From DASYYE01 sp035946955 (GTDB lineage Bacteria > Actinomycetota > Actinomycetes > Streptosporangiales > Streptosporangiaceae): a DNA stretch of 16,106 bases. Both the position numbers and the translations under genes were made by a program. The DNA lies in the NCBI GenBank assembly GCA_035946955.1, contig DASYYE010000353.1, positions 1 through 16,106 of the forward strand, given 5' to 3'. A model generated the notes under the pieces. It made no database searches. It worked only from the letters and a program-made list of their open reading frames with translations, and was not told where the DNA came from. Below are positions 1 through 7,527 of the stretch, piece by piece (position 1 is the first letter of the stretch; the number at the start of each line of letters is the position of its first letter).

Positions 1-1068
1 GGTGGTGGTGGGCCGACTGGGTTGCCGGGTGGTCCTGCGGTGTTCAACCCGGGTGGGGATGACCTGGAGGTGTACGGGGTCGGGGCGGACCATTCGCTGC
101 AGGAGGCCTACTACAAGAACGGTGCCTGGCACTCCAACACCACGCTGGGGGGTTCGGTCACGGGCACGCCGTCGGCGGTCTATGACATCGCGTCGGGGAA
201 CCTGGAGGTCTATGCCACCGGCACCGACGGCACGGTGCAGGAGGACTACTGGAGTCCCAAGTCCGGTGCCTGGGCGGGCTGGCGGCAGCTGCTGCCCGCC
301 ATGGCGGTGGTGGGCAGCCCCGCAGTGGTCTACAACCCCGGCGGCAAGGACCTGGAGGTCTACGCCCGGGCCAAGACCAGCGGGAACCTGGTGGAGGACT
401 ACTGGAACTCCACCGGCTGGCACGCCGGTGCGCCACTGAAGCAGGCGATCACCAGCGACCCCGCCGCCGTCTACAACCCCGGCGGCAAGGACATCGAGGT
501 CTACGCCGCCGGCACCAGCGCCACCCTGGTCGAGCAGTACTGGAACGCCAAAGGCTGGCACATCGGCACACCACCGAAAGAAACGATGACGGGCATACCG
601 TCTGCGGTCTACAACCCCATCGGTAAGGATCTGGAGGTCTACACCGCGGGCACGCCCGGCAGCGCGGGCGCGCCGCTGCACGAGGTCTACTGGAACGGCA
701 ACTGGCACACCAGCACCAACCTCCCGGCCACCCTCATCTCCGGAAGCCCATCAGCGGCGTACGACAACGAGGGCGGCACGCTCGAGGTCTACGCCAAGGG
801 GGGGCCGGCCAGCAGCGGCGCGGGGGCACCCCTGGTGGAGGTCTACTGGAACGGCACTGACTGGCACACCAGCACCAACCTCCCCGCCTGGACGGCGATG
901 GGCAGGCCTGCGCCGGTCTATGACAACGAGGGCGACACGTTCGAGGTCTACGACATCCCGCCGCCGGCCTCCGGCGCCACCGGCTCCCCGCTCCAGGAAG
1001 TCTGGTGGGACCCCAACGGCTGGCACGGCCCCCAGACCGTCCTGACCGCCAACCTGATCAGCCCCTGA
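1..1068 (+). CDS. Seven-blade beta-propeller, lectin-like repeat protein (5' end outside the window)
   Basis: The frame is open from base 1, so the N-terminus, including any signal peptide, lies outside the window. The TTG at 22 is only the first start-like codon. The visible protein is seven tandem repeats of 45-55 residues, beginning near bases 28, 163, 313, 457, 592, 742 and 901. Each follows the pattern (G)xPxxVYN-GGxDLEVYxxGT, a loop, LxExYWNxxGWH. Such repeats, rich in Trp and Tyr with a short period, are typical of PLL-like, tectonin or fungal fucose-lectin propellers, which bind sugars in pockets between blades. Seven blades would close one complete propeller. Sugar binding and secretion are inferences. 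The gene converges with the DUF2079 gene, with a palindrome between them. The repeat architecture is certain; the lectin function is moderate. Confidence 0.8.
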   Translation, partial: GGGGPTGLPGGPAVFNPGGDDLEVYGVGADHSLQEAYYKNGAWHSNTTLGGSVTGTPSAVYDIASGNLEVYATGTDGTVQEDYWSPKSGAWAGWRQLLPAMAVVGSPAVVYNPGGKDLEVYARAKTSGNLVEDYWNSTGWHAGAPLKQAITSDPAAVYNPGGKDIEVYAAGTSATLVEQYWNAKGWHIGTPPKETMTGIPSAVYNPIGKDLEVYTAGTPGSAGAPLHEVYWNGNWHTSTNLPATLISGSPSAAYDNEGGTLEVYAKGGPASSGAGAPLVEVYWNGTDWHTSTNLPAWTAMGRPAPVYDNEGDTFEVYDIPPPASGATGSPLQEVWWDPNGWHGPQTVLTANLISP

Positions 1069-1094
1069 CCCTCGCCTGAGAAACCACGCCCTGC

Positions 1095-1132
1095 GCCTGG
1101 CGCGCGCCAGCACCCAGCGGCGCGCGCCAGGC
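1095..1132. terminator. Bidirectional stem-loop between convergent genes
   Basis: A perfect 12-bp inverted repeat has arms at 1095-1106 (GCCTGGCGCGCG) and 1121-1132 (CGCGCGCCAGGC) and a 14-nt loop. The left part is also self-complementary: CTGGCGCGCGCCAG at 1097-1110 is a 14-bp palindrome. It lies in the 68-bp gap between two convergent genes, which suits a shared terminator. There is no U-tract, as is common in high-GC actinobacteria. Confidence 0.6.
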
Positions 1133-1136
1133 TGGC

Positions 1137-2867
1137 TCAGCTCCGGCCGGTGATGGGCGGGTCCACGCGGCGGAACAGGTAGACCCCGCGGGAGCTGTAC
1201 AACTGCCGGTACACGGTGCCGGGGTGCTGCTGCTCAACGTAGGTGCGTGGGTTGGGCGGCTTCGGGTTGATGTTGCTCCGCACGGCGTCGAACAGGACGT
1301 ACTGCGGGTCGTGGATGCCGGGCAGTACCGATCCACGACGTGCCGGTGTGGTGATCCACGATGTGCTGGTGTCGCGGGCGGCCATGGCGGCGAGCATCGT
1401 CATGGTCGTTTCGACGGTGGCCCCGTCCGGCACCATCGCCATCGCGTGCTCCTGTGCCCTGGCATTGGGGCTGACCGCGTAGGTGCTGGGCTTGAACAGG
1501 CTGGCAAGCGGGTAATTGAGCGCGAGCCAGGCCGCCACGGCCACCATCCCAGCCGCGGCCACCGCGGGCAGGGCGGCACGCAGGGACACCAGGAGCCGGT
1601 TCGGCGCCTCGCCGCGGTGCGCGCCGCGCACCTGTCCGGCGGTGCGGCCCGAGAGTCTGGCCAGGGCATCGATCCCGGCGACGAACACGATGGGCATCAC
1701 GGTGGCGTTGTAGTGGTACCCAGGGTTCCAGCTCCAGAATGTGTCGTGGGTGGACACGAACCGAAGCAGCAGACTGGGCCCCGTGACCAGGACGAGTGGT
1801 GAGCGCAGCGCCAGGAACAGCACGGGGAGCAGGATCATGAGGGTGGTCTGCAACTTCTCCTGGCCGGAGACGCCGATCTGGGAGAACAGGCCCCCGGTGG
1901 AGAGGTGGCTCCGGCCGACGGCTGATCCGCCCCATTGCCAGTACAGGTAGACGTGGTGCGGGTTGAGCGCCGGGATGAGCACGAAGATCGCCAGGGCCGA
2001 CCAGCCCAGCCCCCACACCACCAGCAGTCCGCCCGCGCGTGCCCACGCGCCTGCCCCGGCCCGGCCGGTGAAGCCCTTTCCCGCTTCGCCACCGCGCCGG
2101 CCGCCGCGCCAGCGCGTCATCAGGGCGGCGCCCAGCATGACCACACCGATCGCGGCGACCGTGAACCCCTGGTCCTCCTTGATGAACACCAGCGGCAGCG
2201 CCCACCGCACAGCAGCCCACGGCCTGCGGCGGACGAGCGCGGACAGGGAGAACGCGAGGAGTGGGACAGCGAACGCCACTTCGTGGAAGTCGAAGTTGTT
2301 CATCGACTGCAGGCCCCAGGAGAACCCGTAGGCGAGACCGACCGCCCGGCTGACGCCGACGCCCAGGTGGTCCCTGGCCGCGCGGCAGATCGGGAACACG
2401 GACACCGCCGTCAGCAGTGCCTGCGCCACCACCAGCGTCGCCGGGCTCGGGAAGACCCGGAAGAACGGTGCGAGCAGGGCGACGATCGGGGTGAAGTGGT
2501 CGCCCATGAGGTCGAAGCCGGGCCCCCGGATCGCGACTATCGGGGCGTGCAGGTCGGCGTACTGATGGACGTACTCGGTGAAGATCCCAATGTCCTGCGA
2601 GGCGGGGTCCACCCGGATGACGCGGGAGACCGCGTCGGCGGCGTAGACGGCGAACGTGGCAAGCGCGATCAGCCACACGACTGGGTCACTCGCAGCCGCC
2701 GACCGGCGCACCCGTCCAGGCAGGCCTGCCAGCCGGCCAACCGCCCCGAGGCCGGCGCCGCGGGCATCCACAGCGGGGCCGCCGTCCACAGCGGGCCCAC
2801 CGTTCGTGGCGGGCCCGGAGGCGCTGACGGCTGCCGTCTCCGCGGAGGTTCCCTGGTCTTGTGACAT
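1137..2867 (-). CDS. DUF2079 family polytopic membrane protein
   Basis: This protein of about 576 aa has many hydrophobic segments, consistent with about 8-10 membrane spans. It carries the DUF2079 signature: D-x-GIF followed by EYVHQY near the first span, then LMGDHFTPIVALLAPFF. It ends in a soluble tail of about 100 residues (VPDGATVETT to VYLFRRVDPP), presumably outside the membrane, as in the family. DUF2079 resembles GT-C membrane glycosyltransferases; activity and substrate are unknown. The N-terminal 45 residues are low-complexity Gly/Ala/Pro. The frame is open to an ATG at 2927, but a possible -10 element (TAGTAT) ends only 4 bases before that codon, which would put transcription start at or after it. 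The ATG at 2867 is therefore preferred. Neither start has a strong ribosome-binding site. The family call is good; the start is uncertain. Confidence 0.85.
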   Translation of the reverse strand: MSQDQGTSAETAAVSASGPATNGGPAVDGGPAVDARGAGLGAVGRLAGLPGRVRRSAAASDPVVWLIALATFAVYAADAVSRVIRVDPASQDIGIFTEYVHQYADLHAPIVAIRGPGFDLMGDHFTPIVALLAPFFRVFPSPATLVVAQALLTAVSVFPICRAARDHLGVGVSRAVGLAYGFSWGLQSMNNFDFHEVAFAVPLLAFSLSALVRRRPWAAVRWALPLVFIKEDQGFTVAAIGVVMLGAALMTRWRGGRRGGEAGKGFTGRAGAGAWARAGGLLVVWGLGWSALAIFVLIPALNPHHVYLYWQWGGSAVGRSHLSTGGLFSQIGVSGQEKLQTTLMILLPVLFLALRSPLVLVTGPSLLLRFVSTHDTFWSWNPGYHYNATVMPIVFVAGIDALARLSGRTAGQVRGAHRGEAPNRLLVSLRAALPAVAAAGMVAVAAWLALNYPLASLFKPSTYAVSPNARAQEHAMAMVPDGATVETTMTMLAAMAARDTSTSWITTPARRGSVLPGIHDPQYVLFDAVRSNINPKPPNPRTYVEQQHPGTVYRQLYSSRGVYLFRRVDPPITGRS

Positions 2868-2931
2868 CAACGCCCATCCATGTGTGGACACGCGCCAGCC
2901 GCGCCCCGTGCCCGATGCCAAACGCATGGTG

Positions 2932-2958
2932 ATACTATCCGGCGTCTGGCGGGTCTAA
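2932..2958 (-). promoter_or_regulatory. Possible promoter of the DUF2079 gene
   Basis: Read on the minus strand, TTAGAC (2953-2958) and TAGTAT (2932-2937) resemble -35 and -10 hexamers, but with a short 15-bp spacer. Transcription would start about at 2925, giving a leader of about 55 nt to the ATG at 2867. The match is modest and seen by eye only. Confidence 0.3.
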
Positions 2959-2973
2959 GTCGGGATGACCGGA

Positions 2974-3003
2974 TCAGCCTGCGCTGACGGGGTGATGTCC
3001 CCG
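2974..3003 (-). terminator. Weak tandem hairpins after phoH
   Basis: Just beyond the phoH stop codon (3009-3011) lie two small perfect stems. One has arms at 2988-2992 and 2999-3003 (5 bp, 6-nt loop). The other has arms at 2974-2978 and 2983-2987 (5 bp, 4-nt loop). Position fits a terminator for phoH, but the stems are short and no U-tract follows. Confidence 0.3.
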
Positions 3004-3008
3004 CAGGG

Positions 3009-4385
3009 TCACAGCCGGGGGTCCTCCAGCATCTCGGTCACCAGTGCCGCGATCGGCGACCGCTCCGAGCGGACCAGCGTCATGTGCGCGAACAGGGGGT
3101 GGCCCTTGAGTTTCTCGATCACCGCGACCACTCCGTCGTGTCTGCCCACCCGCAGGTTGTCACGCTGGGCGACATCGTGTGTCAGCACCACCCGGGAGCC
3201 CAGGCCGATGCGGGACAGCACGGTCAGCAGGACCCCGCGTTCCAGCGACTGCGCCTCGTCCACGATCACGAACGAGTCGTGCAGCGAGCGTCCCCTGATG
3301 TAGGTCAGCGGCAGCACCTCGAACATGTCTCTGGCCAGCACCTCGTCGATGACCTCCTGGGAGGCGACTGAGCCCAGCGTGTCGTACACGGCCTGTGCCC
3401 AGGGGCTCATCTTGTCCGCCTCGGAGCCTGGCAGGTACCCGAGTTCCTGGCCGCCGACGGCGTAGAGCGGCCGGAACACCACCACCTTGCGGTGCTGGCG
3501 CCGGTCCATGACCGCCTCGAGCCCGGCACACAGCGCGAGCGCGGACTTGCCCGTGCCCGCACGGCCGCCGAGCGACACGATGCCGATGTCCGGGTCGAGC
3601 AGCAGGTCGAGCGCGATGCGCTGCTCGGCGCTGCGGCCACGGAGCCCGAACGCCTCCCGGTCGCCCTTGACCAGCTTGACCGACTTGTCCGGCAGCACCC
3701 GCCCCAGGGCCCGTGACCCGCCGAGCCCGCCAGCCGAGAGCACGAGCCCGGTGTGGCACAGCAGGTCCCGTGCGGCCTCGCACTCGAGCCGGCCCGTCTC
3801 GTACAGCTCGTCGACTTCGGCCTGGCTGACGTCGAGTTCGGCCATGCCCGTCCAGCCCGACTCGATTGGCATCTCCGCCCAGTACTCCTGGGCGGTGAGC
3901 CCCACCGATGCCGCCTTCACCCGCAGCGGGAGGTCCTTGCTGACCAGGATGACGTCCTCACCCTCCGTGGCGAGGCTGCGCGCCACGGCCAGGATCCTGG
4001 TGTCGTTGTCCCCGAGCCGGAAGCCGGGGGGCAGCACGCCGGGGTCGGTGTGGTTCAGCTCGACCCGGACGGTCCCCCCAGAGGTGCCGATCGGCACTTC
4101 CGCATCGAGGCGGCCGTGTTCGGCCCGCAGGTCGTCCAGGTGACGCAGTGCTTGGCGTGCGAAGAAGCCCAGTTCAGGGTGGTTCCGCTTCGCTTCGAGC
4201 TCGGTGACCACGACGATGGGCAGGACGACCCGGTGCTCGGCGAACCTGGCGGCCGCGCCAGGGTCCGCCAGCAGGACGCTGGTGTCGAGGACATAGGTGC
4301 GCCGTGGGGTGCTTGCCCTGGCCGGCGTTGTCTTGGTGCGGGTGCTGGACGTGCGCCGCGTGGCGCGGGCAGAAGGATTGGCCAC
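3009..4385 (-). CDS. phoH2: PIN domain-PhoH family ATPase (PhoH2-type)
   Basis: The 458-aa protein has two modules. Residues about 31-160 form a PIN ribonuclease domain: YVLDTSVLLADP with D34, VVVTELEAK with acidic residues at 62-64, and LGDNDTRIL with D126 and D128. Residues about 230-455 form a PhoH P-loop ATPase: Walker A GRAGTGKSA with K280, then VGGQELGYLPG, Walker B FVIVDEAQS with D376/E377, and VVLTHDVAQRDN. Characterised PIN-PhoH proteins (PhoH2) act as ATP-dependent RNA-unwinding ribonucleases; the same role here is inferred. The N-terminal 30 residues are Arg/Thr/Ser-rich and probably disordered. The start is GTG at 4385, supported by a good ribosome-binding site (AGGGGAG, 8 bases upstream). 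All expected acidic and P-loop residues are present. It lies 288 bp downstream of the UppS-family gene on the same strand, a neighbourhood also seen in mycobacteria. Confidence 0.93.
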   Translation of the reverse strand: MANPSARATRRTSSTRTKTTPARASTPRRTYVLDTSVLLADPGAAARFAEHRVVLPIVVVTELEAKRNHPELGFFARQALRHLDDLRAEHGRLDAEVPIGTSGGTVRVELNHTDPGVLPPGFRLGDNDTRILAVARSLATEGEDVILVSKDLPLRVKAASVGLTAQEYWAEMPIESGWTGMAELDVSQAEVDELYETGRLECEAARDLLCHTGLVLSAGGLGGSRALGRVLPDKSVKLVKGDREAFGLRGRSAEQRIALDLLLDPDIGIVSLGGRAGTGKSALALCAGLEAVMDRRQHRKVVVFRPLYAVGGQELGYLPGSEADKMSPWAQAVYDTLGSVASQEVIDEVLARDMFEVLPLTYIRGRSLHDSFVIVDEAQSLERGVLLTVLSRIGLGSRVVLTHDVAQRDNLRVGRHDGVVAVIEKLKGHPLFAHMTLVRSERSPIAALVTEMLEDPRL

Positions 4386-4615
4386 TCGTTCTCCCCTGGG
4401 GCGCCGGTGCGGGCGCCATCAGCAGACGTGTCGGCTAGACCGGGACGGCCCACGACGGGCCGGTCACCGGCCCTTCGCTCGCCTCGCCTGTGTGCCAAGG
4501 CAACAAGCTCGAGGATCTCGAGGGCCTTCCCGGCGGGCGGCAAGGCACCGCCCATCCACTTATGACGGTACATGCCCTAAGGCGTGTCCTGGAAGAGCGC
4601 AGGTGACAGGGTCGA

Positions 4616-4678
4616 GGCCGGTCGGTGACGGCCAACCGGCCGCCCAGTGACGTGACCAGGCGTTATGACGTTGTCACG
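4616..4678 (-). terminator. Stem-loops downstream of the uppS-family gene
   Basis: Two inverted repeats follow or overlap the uppS stop codon (4674-4676). CGTGAC/GTCACG has arms at 4651-4656 and 4673-4678. GGCCGGT/ACCGGCC has arms at 4616-4622 and 4635-4641 with a 12-nt loop. The second is the better terminator candidate. No U-tract follows. The rest of the 288-bp gap (4386-4673) shows no convincing gene. Confidence 0.4.
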
Positions 4679-5435
4679 CGCCGAAGCGGCGCTGGCGGGC
4701 CGCATAAGAACGCAACGCCCGCAGGAAATCGACCCGCCGGAAGTCCGGCCAGTACGCGTCGCAGAAATAGAACTCCGAGTGGGCGCTCTGCCACAGCAGG
4801 AACCCGCCCAGCCGCTGTTCCCCGGAGGTCCTGATGACCAGGTCGGGGTCGGGCAACCCGGCGGTGTACAGGTGGTCGGCGATGTGCTCGACATCCAGCA
4901 ACTCGGCCAGTTCCTCGATGCTGGTGCCCTTGGTCGCGTGGTCGTAGAGCAGGGCACGGACAGCGTCGGCGATCTCACGCCTGCCCCCGTACCCCACCGC
5001 CACATTGACCTGCAAGCCTTCGATGCTGGGAGTCGCATCACCCGCGGCCTTGAGCACCTGGGCCGTCTCTGGTGGCAGCAGGTCAAGCGCACCCATGGGT
5101 TTGATGTGCCAGCCAGCGGCTGCCAGGCCCTTGACGGTGCTCTCGATGATCCGCAGCAGGGGGCCCAGTTCAGCCGCAGGCCGCGCGAGGTTGTCGGTCG
5201 ACAGCAGCCACAGGGTCACGACCTCGACGCCTGCCTGACGGCACCAGCCGAGCAGTTCGACGATGTGGTCGGCACCCTTCTGGTGGCCGTCGCTGACATC
5301 GGCCAGGCCGACTGAGCGTGCCCACCTGCGGTTGCCGTCCAGGATCACCCCGACGTGCCTGGGGACCGAGAGCCCGGCCAGGGATGCTTCCAGCCTGCGC
5401 TCATACAGCCGGTAGACCAGTCGGCGGATTCCCAT
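4674..5435 (-). CDS. uppS: Isoprenyl transferase (cis-prenyl diphosphate synthase, UppS family)
   Basis: The 253-aa enzyme adds isopentenyl diphosphate units in cis to an allylic diphosphate, making polyprenyl diphosphate carriers for cell-wall glycan synthesis. Family motifs are intact: HVGVILDGNRRWAR with catalytic D33, a TLWLLSTDNLARP segment, VAVGYGGRREIADAV, and DPDLVIRTSGEQRLGGFLLWQSAHSEFYF beginning near residue 195. The frame extends to 5567, but MGIRRLVYRLYERRLEASL at 5435 is the usual N-terminus of the actinobacterial group and has a GAGG ribosome-binding site 4 bases upstream, so 5435 was chosen. Actinobacteria often carry two members, one making short chains (Z-farnesyl) and one making decaprenyl or undecaprenyl chains; which this is cannot be read by eye. 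The phoH neighbour recalls the mycobacterial Rv1086-Rv1095 region. Confidence 0.93.
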   Translation of the reverse strand: MGIRRLVYRLYERRLEASLAGLSVPRHVGVILDGNRRWARSVGLADVSDGHQKGADHIVELLGWCRQAGVEVVTLWLLSTDNLARPAAELGPLLRIIESTVKGLAAAGWHIKPMGALDLLPPETAQVLKAAGDATPSIEGLQVNVAVGYGGRREIADAVRALLYDHATKGTSIEELAELLDVEHIADHLYTAGLPDPDLVIRTSGEQRLGGFLLWQSAHSEFYFCDAYWPDFRRVDFLRALRSYAARQRRFGA

Positions 5436-5575
5436 CGCACCTCGCCATAATTCTGGGGCATATGGGGGCACGACAGGCATGCTCGCACCCACTGGCCCCA
5501 GAAACACGGTATCTCGATGATCGGCCGCGACGGGGCAAACCTGCTGTCCCGCTCGCGCTACTCCCATGCGGGGAG

Positions 5576-5603
5576 GCCCCGCGCCCCAGCGGGGGCGCAG
5601 GGC
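5576..5603 (-). terminator. Stem-loop downstream of pckA
   Basis: A 7-bp perfect stem (GCGCCCC at 5581-5587, GGGGCGC at 5592-5598, 4-nt loop) is extended by one C/A mismatch and four more pairs (5576-5579 with 5600-5603). It begins 6 bases after the pckA stop codon on the minus strand. Stem strength and position suit an intrinsic terminator, although no U-tract follows. The remaining bases to the uppS start hold no gene. Confidence 0.6.
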
Positions 5604-5609
5604 TTGTCG

Positions 5610-7145
5610 CTAGCGCATGGACTTGACCACGGCCTCGTCGAGGCCAGGGAACGAGGCGAGGTACTCCCTGCGCTCCCGCTTGAGCCGGGCCACCATGGCG
5701 TCGTATTCGTCAGTGCGGCCAAGGCGCTGGTAGAGACGTCGTGGCTGGAGGAGTTCGACATCGTCGACCCCTGGCAGGGACTCGGCGATCTCGTAGCCGA
5801 AGTCCGGGTCGGTCGTCCACGAGATCGTGTCCTCCACGATGGCCTGGACGATCGCCGAGGAGTCGGGGATCGTCAGCTTCTTCGAGCCCTCGTGCCCTTC
5901 GCCACCGCCAACCCGGCCAGTGTTCAGCACGAAGACGTTCAGCTCGTGGCTGTCGAGCAGCTCCAGCATCCGGTTGCCCATGTCGGCCATGTCACGCGGG
6001 AAGAACGGGTTGGTGCCAGGCACGCGCAGGAATTTGCCGTCCTCGTCCTTGCCGCCAGCGGAGGTGCCGGTGGTCTCGCCCAGCATGAAGTACGCCGCCG
6101 CCTGGGCACGGTCCAGCCGCGCCACCCCGGGCACGATGTTCTCGTTGCGGTTGAGGATCAGCAGGAACTCCGCGGGCGGCACCTCGTTCGCCGGCCATGG
6201 GTCAACGTAGGAGAACGGCCAGGTCGTACGCCCGTTCTTGGTGTACGAGGTGTCGAAGAAGTCGACCTTGCCGCCCTCGCCAACGGAGACGTTCTCCAGG
6301 TAGGCGTCCGGCTGCGTGGTCGCGTGGTAGATGGCGGGCTCGAACCGGGGGTCCAGGCCGAAAGTCTTGGCGAAGCAGCCGTTCTCGGTCGTGTACACAC
6401 GGCCGCCTGGCATCAAGGCAATGAAGTCGTCCTGGGCCGGCTTGCTGCCGAGCTGCGTAGTGAACGTGGTCGTGGTCTTGCCGGTGCCGGAGAGGCCGAC
6501 GATCAGTGCGCTGCGGGGCCGCCCGCCGCCCGGGAACACCTTGCACCCGGCGTGCAGAGCGAGGCCGCCCCGGCGGTAGACGATGTCGTTCCACATCCGC
6601 AGGCCGCCCTTTTTGGACTCACCGAAGTAGTCCGAGTTGAGCACCCTGGTGAGTCCGTGGGCGAGGTCAACCGCGATCACGCGGTCGTTCGGGTACCCGG
6701 GTGCTGGCAGGTTGGGCGTGTACAAGACCGTGGTGTCGGGCTCCCAGGTCGCGGGGTCGTAGTCATCGCCCACTGGGTAGTAGAGCTGGCGCTGCATCCC
6801 AGCGACGTTGGCGTTGGCCGCCTCCATGACCAGCCGCGCGCGGGTGCGGAACTCCGGGTCGGAGCCGATGTAGCCGTCCACGACCACCATGTCGGCCTTG
6901 GCGATGTACGCATCCTGTGCCGCTGCCAGCCGGTCAAATTCATCCCGCGGGATTGTTTGTTTAGTCGCATTGGTCGAGTCAGCCACGACAAACGTGGACT
7001 TGGTGCTGCGCGAGTCCACCCTCGCCCTGACGTTCACATTTCCGAACTCCGTGAGCGTCGCGTTTGGCATTTTCTCAGTGAGCTCACGAAGCCTCTCCGC
7101 ACTCGGATTCCACTCCACTGATGCCGCATTGACCTGATGCGCCAC
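5610..7145 (-). CDS. pckA: Phosphoenolpyruvate carboxykinase, ATP-type (divergent subgroup)
   Basis: The 511-aa protein would convert oxaloacetate plus ATP to phosphoenolpyruvate, ADP and CO2, the entry step of gluconeogenesis. Landmarks of the ATP-PEPCK family (PF01293) appear in order: a P-loop GLSGTGKTTTT (217-227, K223), a metal-binding DD at 239-240, ENGCFAKT, an LENV block followed by VDFFDTSYTKNGRTTWPF, then the YFMLGETTGTSAGG block. Several stretches differ from the classical enzyme. PAQDDFIAL stands where GDDEHGW is usual, and GTNPFFPRD stands where TFSACFGAPF is usual, so it belongs to a divergent branch. The start is GTG at 7145, backed by a near-perfect AGGAGG 8 bases upstream. 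Both flanking intergenic regions carry hairpins, so it is probably transcribed alone. Family assignment is strong; nucleotide specificity is inferred from the family. Confidence 0.9.
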   Translation of the reverse strand: MAHQVNAASVEWNPSAERLRELTEKMPNATLTEFGNVNVRARVDSRSTKSTFVVADSTNATKQTIPRDEFDRLAAAQDAYIAKADMVVVDGYIGSDPEFRTRARLVMEAANANVAGMQRQLYYPVGDDYDPATWEPDTTVLYTPNLPAPGYPNDRVIAVDLAHGLTRVLNSDYFGESKKGGLRMWNDIVYRRGGLALHAGCKVFPGGGRPRSALIVGLSGTGKTTTTFTTQLGSKPAQDDFIALMPGGRVYTTENGCFAKTFGLDPRFEPAIYHATTQPDAYLENVSVGEGGKVDFFDTSYTKNGRTTWPFSYVDPWPANEVPPAEFLLILNRNENIVPGVARLDRAQAAAYFMLGETTGTSAGGKDEDGKFLRVPGTNPFFPRDMADMGNRMLELLDSHELNVFVLNTGRVGGGEGHEGSKKLTIPDSSAIVQAIVEDTISWTTDPDFGYEIAESLPGVDDVELLQPRRLYQRLGRTDEYDAMVARLKRERREYLASFPGLDEAVVKSMR

Positions 7146-7187
7146 TTCTCGCTCCTCCTTCGGGGCGCCGCAGGCCCGCGAGGCATA

Positions 7188-7209
7188 CTGCCCGCGCCGT
7201 TGCGGGCAG
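7188..7209 (-). promoter_or_regulatory. Hairpin in the pckA leader
   Basis: A perfect 8-bp inverted repeat (CTGCCCGC at 7188-7195, GCGGGCAG at 7202-7209) surrounds a 6-nt loop and lies 43-64 bases upstream of the pckA start. It could be a leader-RNA hairpin or a protein-binding site. The role is not known. Confidence 0.4.
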
Positions 7210-7262
7210 GGGGTACGCCTCCGCGAGCATGATCATGTGCGCCCTGTGCTGCAGATTTGGGG

Positions 7263-7268
7263 AGTGTA
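7263..7268 (-). promoter_or_regulatory. Possible pckA -10 element
   Basis: TACACT on the minus strand fits a TAnnnT -10 hexamer and would start transcription near 7256, about 110 bases upstream of pckA and before the leader hairpin. No convincing -35 element was found at the proper spacing. Confidence 0.25.
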
Positions 7269-7482
7269 CCCGGTCTGGCCCGACTGACTGCACGCCGGGC
7301 GCAAGACCTTCAGGCCGCTGTGCGCCCGGGGACCACTGGCCGCGGCCAAGGCGGCCAAAGTACGGCGCGCCGCCACCTGGGGCAGCGCCTCGCCAGGTGC
7401 CCTGAAAGCGCACCGCCAGAGGTCTTGTATTAGCTCCTGCCCGGGCTCGCTGCGAGTTCGGTCCCACACTTTTCGTGGATTT

Positions 7483-7505
7483 GGTTTAGACCTATGGTTT
7501 AAACC
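7483..7505. promoter_or_regulatory. Double palindromic operator-like site
   Basis: GGTTTAGACC (7483-7492, one mismatch from a perfect palindrome) and GGTTTAAACC (7496-7505, perfect) lie in tandem, 3 bases apart and 13 bp centre to centre. The form GGTNTANACC matches the core of operators bound by GntR/HutC-type repressors such as DasR (TGGTCTAGACCA). The site lies just past the stop of the uncharacterised gene and about 340 bp upstream of pckA. The regulator and the target are unknown. Confidence 0.5.
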
Positions 7506-7527
7506 GCTAGCGACAATTCGGCGCTGG

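Larger units (their letters stand above)
7146..7527. other. Intergenic region upstream of pckA
   Basis: These 382 bp between the uncharacterised gene and pckA hold no convincing gene. Minus-strand frames open across it (from about 7467-7469) lack recognisable protein sequence and a good ribosome-binding site. It contains a leader hairpin (7188-7209), the palindrome CATGATCATG (7228-7237), a possible -10 (7263-7268), a 7-bp inverted repeat CACCTGG/CCAGGTG (7374-7380 with 7393-7399) and a double palindrome (7483-7505). Confidence 0.6.

Noticed and set aside
22..1068. CRISPR or non-coding repeat explanation for the periodic sequence at the left end
   Set aside because: The period is in protein blades of 45-55 codons, in frame and diverged at the DNA level, with no short identical repeats and unique spacers.
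1935..2864. A 309-codon plus-strand open frame opposite the DUF2079 gene
   Set aside because: Charged low-complexity translation with no domain; the opposite strand has clear transmembrane segments and DUF2079 motifs.
5517..7121. A 534-codon plus-strand open frame opposite pckA
   Set aside because: The minus-strand frame encodes a complete PEP carboxykinase with a strong ribosome-binding site. The plus-strand translation is low-complexity and has no family features; it is an antisense shadow common in GC-rich DNA.
5610..7145. GTP-type PEP carboxykinase
   Set aside because: Length, the GLSGTGKT loop and later motifs follow the ATP-type family; the GTP-type active-site motifs, including its cysteine loop, were not seen.
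7084..7469. Minus-strand frames in the pckA upstream region as a possible small gene
   Set aside because: No ribosome-binding site at the GTG or ATG candidates, no recognisable protein, and the longer frame overlaps the well-supported start of pckA.
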